In this document: positions 48,622 through 57,611 of the stretch, in pieces
Position numbering within the stretch: the stretch's first letter is position 1
Layout: each line of letters begins with the position of its first letter
Assembly: GCF_006438785.1 (NCBI RefSeq)
Contig: NZ_RCZB01000005.1
Coordinates: forward strand, 219,013 to 283,012
DNA length: 64,000 bases
Direction of reading: 5' to 3'
Source of the DNA: Rhodanobacter glycinis
GTDB taxonomy: Bacteria > Pseudomonadota > Gammaproteobacteria > Xanthomonadales > Rhodanobacteraceae
Notes under the pieces: model-generated
Told to the model about the DNA's origin: nothing
What the model saw: only the letters and a program-made list of their open reading frames with translations
Databases searched by the model: none
Program-made: the position numbers and the translations under genes

Positions 48622-49215
48622 ATGGCTGCATTGCAACTCATCGTCGGGCTGGGCAATCCCGGCGCCGAATATCTCAGAACCCGGCACAACGCCGGGTTCT
48701 GGTTTGTGGACGCTCTGGCAAGCGGGCAGGGCGAGCGCTTCGGTTTCGACGGCAAACTGCATGGCGAAACCTGCCGGGTACGCATCGGCGGCCAGCAGGT
48801 ATGGCTGCTCAAGCCGGCCACCTTCATGAACAAGAGCGGCATCGCCGTGGTCTCGGCGTTGCGTTATTACAAGATCGAGCCGGAACAGTGCCTGGTGGCA
48901 CACGATGATCTGGACCTGCCTGCCGGCACCGTGCGGATGAAATTCGACGGCGGCCACGGCGGCCAGAACGGCTTGCGCGACATCATGGCCCACCTGGGTC
49001 ACGGCAAGTTCCATCGGCTGCGCGTGGGCATCGGTCATCCCGGCCACCGCGATCAGGTCACGCCATGGGTGCTGGGCCGGCCATCGGCACAGGACGAAGA
49101 CGCGATCCTCGGTGGCATCGCCCGTGCGCTGGACGTGCTGCCGCTGGCGGTCGACGGCCAGTTCGACAAGGCAATGCAGCAGTTGCATACGACAGAAGAC
49201 GGCAAAACCAGGTAA
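48622..49215 (+). CDS. pth: Peptidyl-tRNA hydrolase
   Basis: A 197-residue Pth releasing peptides from dropped-off peptidyl-tRNA. LIVGLGNPGAEYLRTRHNAGFW, KPATFMNKSG, VAHDDLDLPAGTVRMKFDGGHGGQNGLRDI hold the catalytic His, Asn and Asp. I start at ATG 48622 (MAALQLIVG); an ATG at 48571 would place the rplY hairpin in the coding region. The order rplY-pth-ychF is standard. Confidence 0.95.
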   Translation: MAALQLIVGLGNPGAEYLRTRHNAGFWFVDALASGQGERFGFDGKLHGETCRVRIGGQQVWLLKPATFMNKSGIAVVSALRYYKIEPEQCLVAHDDLDLPAGTVRMKFDGGHGGQNGLRDIMAHLGHGKFHRLRVGIGHPGHRDQVTPWVLGRPSAQDEDAILGGIARALDVLPLAVDGQFDKAMQQLHTTEDGKTR

Positions 49216-49297
49216 CACCACCATTCATGCGGCAAATGCGGGCTACAGGCCGGTCATTCGATCGGTTCGCCACACGCGTTTCCCCACCGGAATCATC

Positions 49298-50386
49298 ATG
49301 GGCATCAAATGCGGCATCGTCGGTCTGCCTAACGTCGGCAAGTCCACCCTGTTCAACGCGCTGACGAAAGCCGGCATCGCCGCGGCGAACTTTCCGTTCT
49401 GCACGATCGAGCCGAACGTCGGCGTGGTGCCGGTGCCGGATCCGCGCCTCAACGCGCTGTCGGCCATCGTCAACCCGCAGAAGGTGATTCCGACTGCGGT
49501 GGAGTTCGTCGACATCGCCGGCCTGGTTGCTGGTGCGTCGAAGGGCGAGGGTCTCGGCAACAAGTTTCTCGCGCATATTCGCGAGGTCGACGCGATCGCC
49601 CACGTGGTGCGTTGTTTCGAGGGCGACGTGATCCACGTCGCCGGCAAGGTCGATCCGATCTCCGACATCGACACCATCGACACCGAGCTGGCGCTGGCCG
49701 ACCTGGAGTCGGTCGACAAGGCGTTGAACCGTGCCGAGCGCGCGGCGAAGGCGAACGACAAGGAAGCCATGGCGAAGAAGCCGGTGCTGCAGAAGCTCTC
49801 TGCCGGCCTCAACGAAGGCAGGTCGGCGCGCAGCCTGGGCCTGGACGAGGAAGAGAAGGCGCTGGTGCGCGACCTGTTCCTGCTCACCCTGAAGCCGCTG
49901 ATGTACATCGCCAACGTCGCCGACGACGGCTTCGAGAACAACCCGTTGCTGGATGCCGTGCGCGAGCGCGCCGTCGCCGAGGGCGCCGAAGTGGTGCCGG
50001 TGTGTGCGGCGATCGAGGAGGAGATGGCGCAACTGGAAGACGCCGACCGCGACGAGTTCCTGAAGGACATGGGCCTGGACGAGCCGGGCCTGAACCGGGT
50101 GATCCGTGCCGGCTACAAGCTGCTCGATCTGCAGACCTACTTCACCGCCGGCGTGAAGGAAGTGCGCGCGTGGCAGGTGAAGCGTGGTGCCACCGCACCG
50201 CAGGCCGCCGGTGTGATCCACACTGATTTCGAGCGCGGCTTCATCCGCGCAGAGACGATCAGCTACGACGACTTCATCCAGTACAAGGGTGAAGCCGGTG
50301 CCGGTGCGGCCGGCCGGCTGCGCAAGGAAGGCAAGGAATACATCGTCAAGGACGGCGACGTGCTGCACTTCCTGTTCAACGTCTGA
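49298..50386 (+). CDS. ychF: Redox-regulated ATPase YchF
   Basis: A 362-residue Obg-family protein that hydrolyses ATP rather than GTP. G1 GLPNVGKSTLFNALTKAG, DxxG-type DIAGLVAGASKGEGLGNKFLAHIREVDA, and the C-terminal TGS-like domain (DLQTYFTAGVKEVRAWQV, GVIHTDFERGFIRAE) are present. The start ATG 49298 is the conserved MGIKCGIVG. It is implicated in ribosome and stress control. It is the last gene of this core block, convergent with the S9 peptidase gene. Confidence 0.95.
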   Translation: MGIKCGIVGLPNVGKSTLFNALTKAGIAAANFPFCTIEPNVGVVPVPDPRLNALSAIVNPQKVIPTAVEFVDIAGLVAGASKGEGLGNKFLAHIREVDAIAHVVRCFEGDVIHVAGKVDPISDIDTIDTELALADLESVDKALNRAERAAKANDKEAMAKKPVLQKLSAGLNEGRSARSLGLDEEEKALVRDLFLLTLKPLMYIANVADDGFENNPLLDAVRERAVAEGAEVVPVCAAIEEEMAQLEDADRDEFLKDMGLDEPGLNRVIRAGYKLLDLQTYFTAGVKEVRAWQVKRGATAPQAAGVIHTDFERGFIRAETISYDDFIQYKGEAGAGAAGRLRKEGKEYIVKDGDVLHFLFNV

Positions 50387-50437
50387 AGGTCGGCTGCACC
50401 GCAGATCTCCGATCCTCGCGACGAGGCGGGGCGTCCG

Positions 50438-52453
50438 TCACTTGAGATATTTCTCCATCCACCCCACCCACCGGCGGTAGACATCGCTGACCTGCACGAT
50501 GTCGTGGGGCAGGTGCGATGTCTCGGGATAGGCGTAGAACTCGACGGTGACGCCATTGTCGCGCAGCCCGTGGTACCACTCCTCGGCGTTCACCAGCGGC
50601 ACGTTCGAATCCATCGCGTCGCCCAGGATCAGGGTCGGTGCCTTGACGTCGCGCACGTAGTTGATCGGTGATTGCGCACGCCAGATGTCCCAGCCGGCAT
50701 TCGTCCAGGGCGATGAGCCGAAGAGGTGGGCGTCGGCCTCCTGGTAATAGGAGATGCTGTAATCCATCAGCCAGTCGGTGAGCGGCGCGCCGGCGACGGC
50801 AGCTTTCCACACGTCGTAATGACTGGTGAGCCACGCGGTCATGAAGCCGCCATACGACCAGCCGGTCACGCCGATGCGGCTCTCGTCCACCATGCCGAGC
50901 TTCTCCACGGCGGCGAGACCCGCCATCACGTCCTTGCCCGGGCCGTCGCCCGTATTGCGATAAATGGCGTGCTGGTATGCGTCGCCCAGATTGGTGCTGC
51001 CGCGATAGTTCGGCTGGAACACCAGGAAGCCGGCGGTCGCCAGCAGTTGCGCCAGCTGCTGGAAACCCGCGTTGGAGGAGATCGGAGGGCCGCCGTGGAT
51101 CACCAGTACCAGCGGATACTTGCGGCCCTGCTGGTAACCGACCGGGTAGACCAGTACGCCATCTTCGCGAAAACCATCCGGGCCGCTCCATTCGATGGAT
51201 TCGGTGCGGCCCAGGTCGAGACTGTCCGTAAAGGCGTTCACGTCGGTGAGTCGGCGTGGCCTGGCGCTAATGGAATCCAGAACGTACAACTCACAGGGAT
51301 GATTGGCCGTGGTGCCGATAAAAGCGATGACGCCGGTTCCTGAAACGCTCATGCTGGTCGTACTGCTGCTCGTCGTGATGCCCAGGCCGTTGTTGGCTTC
51401 CACGTGGCCAAGGTCGAGCAGCGTGGCTTTCCCCGATAGCGGTTGCTTCCAGAGCACCGTATGCGTACCCAGCCCACCAGCGGCGATCAGTGTCCGGCCG
51501 TCCGGCATCCAGACGTAGTTGCTGAAATGGCGCGCCAGTGCCGCCGTTGCATCGTAGGTCCGGCCGTCCACGTTCACATACACGGCGTCGCCATTGTTCC
51601 GGTCGCCGCCGCGCGGGCGCGAGAACGCATGGGCGTCGCCCACCGGCGCGAATTCGATATGGTCCGAGCCTGGCGCGGGAACCAGCGTCCGCATCTCGCC
51701 GCTCGCGACATCCACTTCGCCGATGACGGAATGAAACGACGACGCCCAATGCACATCCGGAAACCGGGTGAACGCGACGCGCTTGCCGTTGCGACTCCAG
51801 ATGGGCGTCGTCGCGCCTCCGTGATCGGTACCGAGGCTGAAGGCGCCTCGGGTCAGCTGTCTGGCTTTCCCGCCCGCGGCCGGAGCCACCCACAACTGCC
51901 AGGGCGCTACATCCTTGGTCAACAGGAAATGGCCGTTGGTGACCTGGAACACCTTGTTGTGCGCCTTGATGGCTTCTGCGTGGAGCGGCGGATCCTGCGC
52001 GATGAACGCGAAGCTTTTCCCGTCCGGACTCCAGGCATAGTCATCCACGCCTTGCTTGTTGTCGGTCGCACGCCATGTGCGGCCACCGTTCATCGACATC
52101 ACGAAGATCTGGGTTTTCCCGGTCCTCGGGTCCTTCGCGAGGAACGCCAGGCGCGTGCCGTCAGCTGACCAGCGCGGCGAGGAAAGGTTCTCGCGATTTC
52201 TGACGAGCGTGCGGCGTGTACTGTTCGCCACAGCCACCAGGTCGATCTTTTTTTTGGCTTTATCCGTTTTCCAATCCGGGGTGGAAACTATCACGGCGAT
52301 TTCTTTCCCGTCAGGGGAAATCTGCGGATCGCCGAGGGAGACGATCCGCTGCAGATCACTCAGCTGGAAAACGGGCGCCGTTGCCGCCGTCTCTCCCACG
52401 GGGCACGCCAGCAAACATGCGATCCAGAGAATGGCAGACCGTGCGGATTTCAT
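50438..52453 (-). CDS. Secreted S9-family prolyl-oligopeptidase-type peptidase
   Basis: A 671-residue protein. Signal peptide about residues 1-24; beta-propeller about 30-400 gating the active site; alpha/beta hydrolase about 410-671. The catalytic Ser is in GVTGWSYGGFMTAW, Asp in LILGDAMDSNVP and His in YPETSHLPHD (about residue 647). S9 enzymes cut short peptides, some at isopeptide bonds. Together with the TonB receptor (51 bases upstream) and FecR/FecI it forms a minus-strand locus. This set is known from lasso-peptide isopeptidase loci, but no lasso biosynthetic genes are present, so general peptide scavenging is equally possible. Confidence 0.9.
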   Translation of the reverse strand: MKSARSAILWIACLLACPVGETAATAPVFQLSDLQRIVSLGDPQISPDGKEIAVIVSTPDWKTDKAKKKIDLVAVANSTRRTLVRNRENLSSPRWSADGTRLAFLAKDPRTGKTQIFVMSMNGGRTWRATDNKQGVDDYAWSPDGKSFAFIAQDPPLHAEAIKAHNKVFQVTNGHFLLTKDVAPWQLWVAPAAGGKARQLTRGAFSLGTDHGGATTPIWSRNGKRVAFTRFPDVHWASSFHSVIGEVDVASGEMRTLVPAPGSDHIEFAPVGDAHAFSRPRGGDRNNGDAVYVNVDGRTYDATAALARHFSNYVWMPDGRTLIAAGGLGTHTVLWKQPLSGKATLLDLGHVEANNGLGITTSSSTTSMSVSGTGVIAFIGTTANHPCELYVLDSISARPRRLTDVNAFTDSLDLGRTESIEWSGPDGFREDGVLVYPVGYQQGRKYPLVLVIHGGPPISSNAGFQQLAQLLATAGFLVFQPNYRGSTNLGDAYQHAIYRNTGDGPGKDVMAGLAAVEKLGMVDESRIGVTGWSYGGFMTAWLTSHYDVWKAAVAGAPLTDWLMDYSISYYQEADAHLFGSSPWTNAGWDIWRAQSPINYVRDVKAPTLILGDAMDSNVPLVNAEEWYHGLRDNGVTVEFYAYPETSHLPHDIVQVSDVYRRWVGWMEKYLK

Positions 52454-52504
52454 GCGTATTCACCGGTCGAGAAGCCGCTCAAGGCATCTCGCTGCATCTC
52501 CGGT

Positions 52505-55500
52505 TCACTCACTATGGCTGCCGCCCAGTTTCATGTTCGCTTCCAGGAAGATGGCGCGGCCGATCGGGTTGTTCCAGGGGATGTAGTAATACGGGTAGCT
52601 GGTCCAGGTGGGGTCGCGCCGCGGCTTGGTGTCGAACAGGTTGTCGATGGCCAGCGACAGGTTGAAGTTCTTGGTGACGTTGTAGCTGAGCGTCGCGTTG
52701 TAATTGAAGCTCGGAGCGAGGCGAAGTGTGCCGTCGTAGTTCGGTATGCCGCCCATGCGCGAGCCGTAGAGCGTGGTGGTGAAGTCGTGGTAGGTCCACG
52801 TCACCGAGGCGTTGGCCTTGGTACGCGGGATCAGGTAGTAGTAGATGTCAGTCATTTCATTGTCGACCGGCGAGTCGGGCGAAAGCCGTGTCCGATGCAT
52901 GATCACGTAGGTCGCGCCAGCGTGGAAATCGAACTTGCCGAACCGGTCGGTGGCCAGGCGATAGTGCGTGTCGAAGTCGACGCCCGCGGTGTGGTCCGTG
53001 GCGGCATTGATCGGAAGTACCAGCACCGAGGTGATGCCGTTCGGGTTGTAGCCGGCGGTCGGTGAGTTGCGCACGACCTGGCTTTCGACCTGCTGGCAGA
53101 ATGACGAATTGCCGTCGACCGGGGCGCCGTTGGCGTCCACACCCAGGCGGCAATCAGCCTCCTCGCGCAGGACCTTGTCGCTGTCCTGGTACTCGACTTC
53201 GTTGTTCACCCTGATGTTGTAGTAGTCGGCGGTGAAGTCCAGGTTCGGCGTCGGCGAATACACGAAGCCGTAGGTGAGGGATTTGCTGGTTTCGTCCTTC
53301 AGCGCGGTACTGCCGTGGCTGCGTCCGTTGAAATCCACATTGCCGTTGCTGCAGTTGTCGTAATAGTCCGGGCCGGTGTCCGGTTCATCGAGGCGGCACT
53401 GGTAATAGTCCGTTCCGCTGGAACTGGAGCCGCTGTCGCCGGCATACAGATAGGCAAGATCGGGCGCGCGGAAGCCCGTGCCCAGCGAGCCGCGCAGCAG
53501 CAAGGTCTTGAAAGGGCGGTATTCGAAGCCGAGCGCATAGGTGGCCTTGCCCGACGAGTTGGCGCCGTACTCGTATTTGTCGTAGCGGCCTGCAGCGGTA
53601 AGCATCAGCTGCGAGAACACCGGTACGCTGAATTCCACGCCGAGCCCGGAGTGGTCGCGCGAACCGACCGCGACGGCGTTGTGCAGGCCGTAATAGCTGC
53701 CATCGAGCGAGAGCGGATCGGGCTTCAAACCGAAATACTGGTTGCCGTATTCGGCCACGGCAGCGAAACCGACTGAGCCCGCCGGTAGATGGAACAGTTC
53801 GGTGTTGCTGACGGTGAAGGACCAGTCCTCGGAGCGGCTCTTGTCCCGGTCGATCGAGTCCTGGGTGATGGAGCGGAACTGTGCCACGGTCAGCGGTGTG
53901 TAAAAGCGGCTGATCGGCGCGTTGTAGATCTGATAGCCACTGTCCGGATCGACGCCCAGCGACGGTCCCAGGTACAGGGCCTGCGCCTTGGCTGCGATCA
54001 GCGCCGGCCATTTGCTCTTGAGCTGGTTTTGCGAGTGGCCGAACGAGGCTTCGTAATTCCACTGGTCGTCGTGGCCGAAGCTGCCCTTCAAGCCGGTGGT
54101 CAGCGACAGCGTGTTGTTGATGTTGCGGATTTCGCCGGGCCTGAGGCCGCCGTTTTCCTCGAGCGTGAAATAGTTGCGTTCCCACTGCTCGACCTGGCCG
54201 GTGGCCTGGTTGTAGAACGGCGTGGGCGTGCAATCGCCGTTGAGCTTCTCGCAGTTCAGCCACTTCAAGGAGGTGTTGTAGCTGTCCTGGTGGGACGTGC
54301 TGGCCAGCACGTCCAGGAACAGATCCATGTGATCGTTCACGTGGTAGGTGGCCGAGCCGAAGAAGTTGGCGGACTTGCGCCCGTTCTCCAGCGTGCCGTA
54401 GTCAAGGTCGTCGTAGCTCCCGCAGTAATAGCCGGGCCCGCCGTTGTTGTCGGGCGCATACCCGGAACGCGACGCATAGAAAACCGAACCCTGATCCAGA
54501 TGGGACAGGCTGTCGCAGGTGGCCTTGCCCGGATCGAGGTAATTGCCGTTGACGTCCTGGCGAACGAACGTATGGCCGGCCACGATACGGGAAGGCTTGG
54601 CCGGACTGTCCAGACGCGAATCGGTGAAGCTGCGCTGGTAGTCCCAGATCGGTTGGGTCTCGTAGAGTTCCAGGCCGAACACCGAATCGAACCTGCCCTT
54701 CGAGAAGCCGCTGCTGATCTGCAGCCGCTGCGAGCTGCCACCGCCGTGCTGGGTGTCGCCGACGCGGTAATCGAAGGTGGTGCCGTCGACCTTCTTCTTC
54801 AGGATGAAGTTGATCACGCCCGACATCGCGTCGGAGCCGTAGATCGCCGAGGCGCTGCCGCTGAGGATTTCCACGCGATCGATCAGCGAAGTCGGCAGGT
54901 TGGAAATGTCGGTGAAATTGCTGTTGCCATCGTAGGCCTGCGGGTAGTCGGCGATGCGCCGGCCATTGACCAGCACCAGCGTGTGGTTGGGACCGAGCCC
55001 ACGCAGATCGACCGCCTGCGCACCCGGCGAGAAACCATCGGTGCTCTGGTTGTTGTCGAGCGCGCCGAGGTTCTGGGTCAGGGAGGTCATCACGTCGGAG
55101 ACGGTGGCAAAGCCGTTGCGGGCGATGTCCTGCGAGGTGATGGTAGTGACCGGTGCCGGCCCCTCGATCTGCGCGCGCGGAATGCGTGAGCCGGTGACAA
55201 CGATTGCCTGCAGCTTCGTCGCCGACGCCGGGTCGGCACCGCTGCGCACGGGTCGGCTCGTTGACGTGGAACGAGACGACGACGGCGGAACGCGCGGACC
55301 ATCGCCCTTCACGATCACCATGGCTCCGGAGGCATCGTGGTGCACGCTGAAGCCGCTGCCGGCCAGCAGGCGTTTCAGCGCTTCGTCGGTGGACAGCGAG
55401 CCGCTGACCCCCGGCGTGTGCAGGCCGCGCAGCTGATCCGCCTGATAGATGAACTGCGCACCCGATTGCCGGGCCAGGCTGTCGAGTGCCGTGACGAGAT

Positions 55501-55606
55501 CTCCGGCGGGAATACTGACAGGCCGGACAAGGTTGGTCTGCGCGTAAGCGGCGACCGATAGCGAGCAGGCCAAAGCGAGCACGGTAGTGCGGAACGAACG
55601 GATCAT
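52505..55606 (-). CDS. TonB-dependent receptor with N-terminal STN signalling domain
   Basis: A 1033-residue outer-membrane receptor. Signal peptide about residues 1-22 (AAYAQ); STN domain about 35-90 (SIPAGDLVTALDSLARQSGAQFIYQADQLRG); plug about 135-260 (VTGSRIPRAQIEGPAPVTTIT, AQAVDLRGLGPNHTLVLVNGRR); then a large barrel with Asn/Tyr-rich loops. The STN domain passes occupancy to FecR through the periplasm, and fecR and fecI lie upstream. Substrate is unknown; the locus points to peptides or peptide-linked compounds. I start at ATG 55606. Confidence 0.92.
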   Translation of the reverse strand: MIRSFRTTVLALACSLSVAAYAQTNLVRPVSIPAGDLVTALDSLARQSGAQFIYQADQLRGLHTPGVSGSLSTDEALKRLLAGSGFSVHHDASGAMVIVKGDGPRVPPSSSRSTSTSRPVRSGADPASATKLQAIVVTGSRIPRAQIEGPAPVTTITSQDIARNGFATVSDVMTSLTQNLGALDNNQSTDGFSPGAQAVDLRGLGPNHTLVLVNGRRIADYPQAYDGNSNFTDISNLPTSLIDRVEILSGSASAIYGSDAMSGVINFILKKKVDGTTFDYRVGDTQHGGGSSQRLQISSGFSKGRFDSVFGLELYETQPIWDYQRSFTDSRLDSPAKPSRIVAGHTFVRQDVNGNYLDPGKATCDSLSHLDQGSVFYASRSGYAPDNNGGPGYYCGSYDDLDYGTLENGRKSANFFGSATYHVNDHMDLFLDVLASTSHQDSYNTSLKWLNCEKLNGDCTPTPFYNQATGQVEQWERNYFTLEENGGLRPGEIRNINNTLSLTTGLKGSFGHDDQWNYEASFGHSQNQLKSKWPALIAAKAQALYLGPSLGVDPDSGYQIYNAPISRFYTPLTVAQFRSITQDSIDRDKSRSEDWSFTVSNTELFHLPAGSVGFAAVAEYGNQYFGLKPDPLSLDGSYYGLHNAVAVGSRDHSGLGVEFSVPVFSQLMLTAAGRYDKYEYGANSSGKATYALGFEYRPFKTLLLRGSLGTGFRAPDLAYLYAGDSGSSSSGTDYYQCRLDEPDTGPDYYDNCSNGNVDFNGRSHGSTALKDETSKSLTYGFVYSPTPNLDFTADYYNIRVNNEVEYQDSDKVLREEADCRLGVDANGAPVDGNSSFCQQVESQVVRNSPTAGYNPNGITSVLVLPINAATDHTAGVDFDTHYRLATDRFGKFDFHAGATYVIMHRTRLSPDSPVDNEMTDIYYYLIPRTKANASVTWTYHDFTTTLYGSRMGGIPNYDGTLRLAPSFNYNATLSYNVTKNFNLSLAIDNLFDTKPRRDPTWTSYPYYYIPWNNPIGRAIFLEANMKLGGSHSE

Positions 55607-55738
55607 GGTCACCCTCTCCCCAGGGCGGCGCGCACGATGGCGCCGATTGATTAGCGTGACGAACGTGCGATGCAAATCCCGCCCGTCGCTTCTTCGTGCG
55701 CGCGGCGGTCCAAAGCCGCCGGTGAAGTCCGAGGCCCG

Positions 55739-56863
55739 TTAGCGACTCTTCAGCACGATGGTGTCCTTGCCGCGCACGGCGCGAACCGGAAAACCCAGCT
55801 CCAGCAATCGTACGAACGTCTCTGCATTGGACCAGCGGAAATTGCCACCCACCCGCAGGGTACCGATCGAGGCGTCGCCGATGACGATCTTGCGGGTGTT
55901 GTAGCGATTGAACTCCGCGGCAGCCGAAGCCAGCGGCGTATCGTGGAAGGAGATGAAGCCGCTGCGCCAGCTGAGCAATTCCTCCGCCCGCTGCACCGAT
56001 CCCGAATTCACCATCACGCCGGCATCGCTGGCCAATGCGATGCTGCCGGCAGGCAGAAGGGTGCTCGGCCGATCGTGTCCGCCAGGTCCGTTGTCCGACT
56101 CCAGCCGCACTACGCCCTGGGTCACGATGACGCGCAGATCGCCTGCGTCGCGACGTACATCGTAGCGCGTGCCGACCGCGATCGCTCGGCGATCGCCGGC
56201 GCTGACCACGAAGGGACGACCGGAATCCTTGGCGACCTTGAAGAACGCCTCGCCCTGCTGCAGGTCAATGTGACGTTCGCTGCGGGAAAGCGTGACCAGG
56301 ATGCGGCTGTCGCTGCTCAGCGTGATCATCGATCCGTCGGGCAACGGCACATCCTGCAAGCCACCGATGGCGGTGCGATACGAGGCCTGGTCCACCGCCG
56401 CGTAGTGCCGCCAGCCCCATGCCAGCGATGCCAGCACGACCAGCGCGAAGCCCGCCGCGGCGTAGCGAAGCAGCCGGCGAGGCCGGCTCTTCGATGCCCT
56501 GCGCATGGCGCGCGACGAAGCACTGAAGCGATGTGCCGCAGCGATTCTCGCCGGCGCAGACGGCTCGTCATCGGTTCCGGATCCGGATGGCATCGCGTGC
56601 GACTCGGGCAGCGGGGCCAGTCCCCACGCTCCGCGTTCGGGCACAACCCCTGCGGGTACGCCGGCGCCTAGCGCCTTCAGACGATCGCTTTGTCGCCACG
56701 CGGCGTCCAGGCGCAGATACGCCACGCGGTGCGCGGTGGATTCGCGCAGCCACGCGTCCAGCTGCAGCTGATCTTGTGTTGACCACCCATCTCCGTCGCG
56801 CCTGGCCAGCCACGCGGAGGCGATCAGTTCAATCTGCCTGCTGCTGGCCATGGCCATCTCCAT
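55739..56863 (-). CDS. FecR-family anti-sigma/signal transducer
   Basis: A 374-residue FecR-like protein. The N-terminal cytoplasmic segment (about residues 5-50, DUF4880-like: ASAWLARRDGDGWSTQDQLQLDAWL) touches the sigma factor. One transmembrane helix lies near residues 133-153. The periplasmic part contains the FecR core (DVPLPDGSMITLSSDSRILVTLSRSERHIDLQQGEAFFKVAKD) and a C-terminal STN-like region. It receives the TonB receptor signal and releases the FecI sigma factor encoded just upstream. Start at ATG 56863; a GTG at 56914 is possible. Confidence 0.88.
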   Translation of the reverse strand: MEMAMASSRQIELIASAWLARRDGDGWSTQDQLQLDAWLRESTAHRVAYLRLDAAWRQSDRLKALGAGVPAGVVPERGAWGLAPLPESHAMPSGSGTDDEPSAPARIAAAHRFSASSRAMRRASKSRPRRLLRYAAAGFALVVLASLAWGWRHYAAVDQASYRTAIGGLQDVPLPDGSMITLSSDSRILVTLSRSERHIDLQQGEAFFKVAKDSGRPFVVSAGDRRAIAVGTRYDVRRDAGDLRVIVTQGVVRLESDNGPGGHDRPSTLLPAGSIALASDAGVMVNSGSVQRAEELLSWRSGFISFHDTPLASAAAEFNRYNTRKIVIGDASIGTLRVGGNFRWSNAETFVRLLELGFPVRAVRGKDTIVLKSR

Positions 56864-57416
56864 GCTCAGCGTCCGCTGTCGCGCGTTGCCGCGAACGGTG
56901 CGTGTGGCCACCACCGTAAAAATATTCCGCGATCAGCCGCATGCCCTTGGCAACCTGCTTTTCCACTGTCTTTTCGCCGATACCCATGCGCAGTGCCACT
57001 TCCTTTTGCGGTAATTCCTCGACCCGGCGCAGCCACAGCACTTCGCGGCAGCGCTCGGGCAGACGGTCGAAGGCTTCGGTCAGCTGTTTCAGCTCCTGCC
57101 GCGCGCTCAATCGGCGCTCCGGTGAAATCTCATCTACCAAGACGTTCAGCGCGTCCAGATCACCCACGGCATCGATCGAAACGACACGCGCGCGACGCAG
57201 CCGGTCGGTCATCAGGTGACGCGCGGTGGTGAACATGAAGGACTTCGGCATCGCCGGGCGCGCTTTCGCGGCGGCCTCGTAGACGCGCACATAGATGTCC
57301 TGGCGCAGGTCGTGGATTTCCTCGCGGCGGTACCAGCTGCGCAGCAGATAGCGCATCAGCGCGCGCTCGTGCACGAGGATTTCGCGTATGAACCAGTTGT
57401 CGAGTGAGTCGTCCAC
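56829..57416 (-). CDS. FecI-type ECF sigma factor
   Basis: A 195-residue ECF sigma factor. Region 2 spans about residues 15-90 (RREEIHDLRQDIYVRVYEAAAKA, SFMFTTARHLMTDRLRRARV). Region 4 is about 125-175 (RLPERCREVLWLRRVEELPQKEVALRMGIGEKTVEKQV). The tail is His/Gln-rich and overlaps the fecR start by 35 bases. It has a GTG start at 57416. It should direct transcription of the TonB receptor/S9 peptidase genes in response to the imported ligand. Confidence 0.9.
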   Translation of the reverse strand: MDDSLDNWFIREILVHERALMRYLLRSWYRREEIHDLRQDIYVRVYEAAAKARPAMPKSFMFTTARHLMTDRLRRARVVSIDAVGDLDALNVLVDEISPERRLSARQELKQLTEAFDRLPERCREVLWLRRVEELPQKEVALRMGIGEKTVEKQVAKGMRLIAEYFYGGGHTHRSRQRATADAEHGDGHGQQQAD

Positions 57417-57611
57417 GCGCGGACAGTAACGCCAATCTACGCGCCAATGACAGCGTCATGACACCAGTCCGGTCACATGGCATGCGATACGTGCATCGGG
57501 TGGGGGATATGCGTCGCCCGTTCGTCCCGACCATTGCACTGCGCGTGATCGTTCGCATTGCGCAATCGTTTGGACAACCACTTGTCTTCTCCCCCGACGG
57601 ACCATTGACCG

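Noticed and set aside
47023..49224. A 733-codon minus-strand open frame across prs, rplY and pth
   Set aside because: It spans three conserved housekeeping genes on the other strand and has a His/Gln/Arg-rich nonsense composition.
50438..57416. A complete lasso-peptide biosynthetic cluster
   Set aside because: Only the S9 peptidase, TonB receptor and FecI/FecR are present; no precursor, B-type protease or asparagine-synthetase-like cyclase gene was found.
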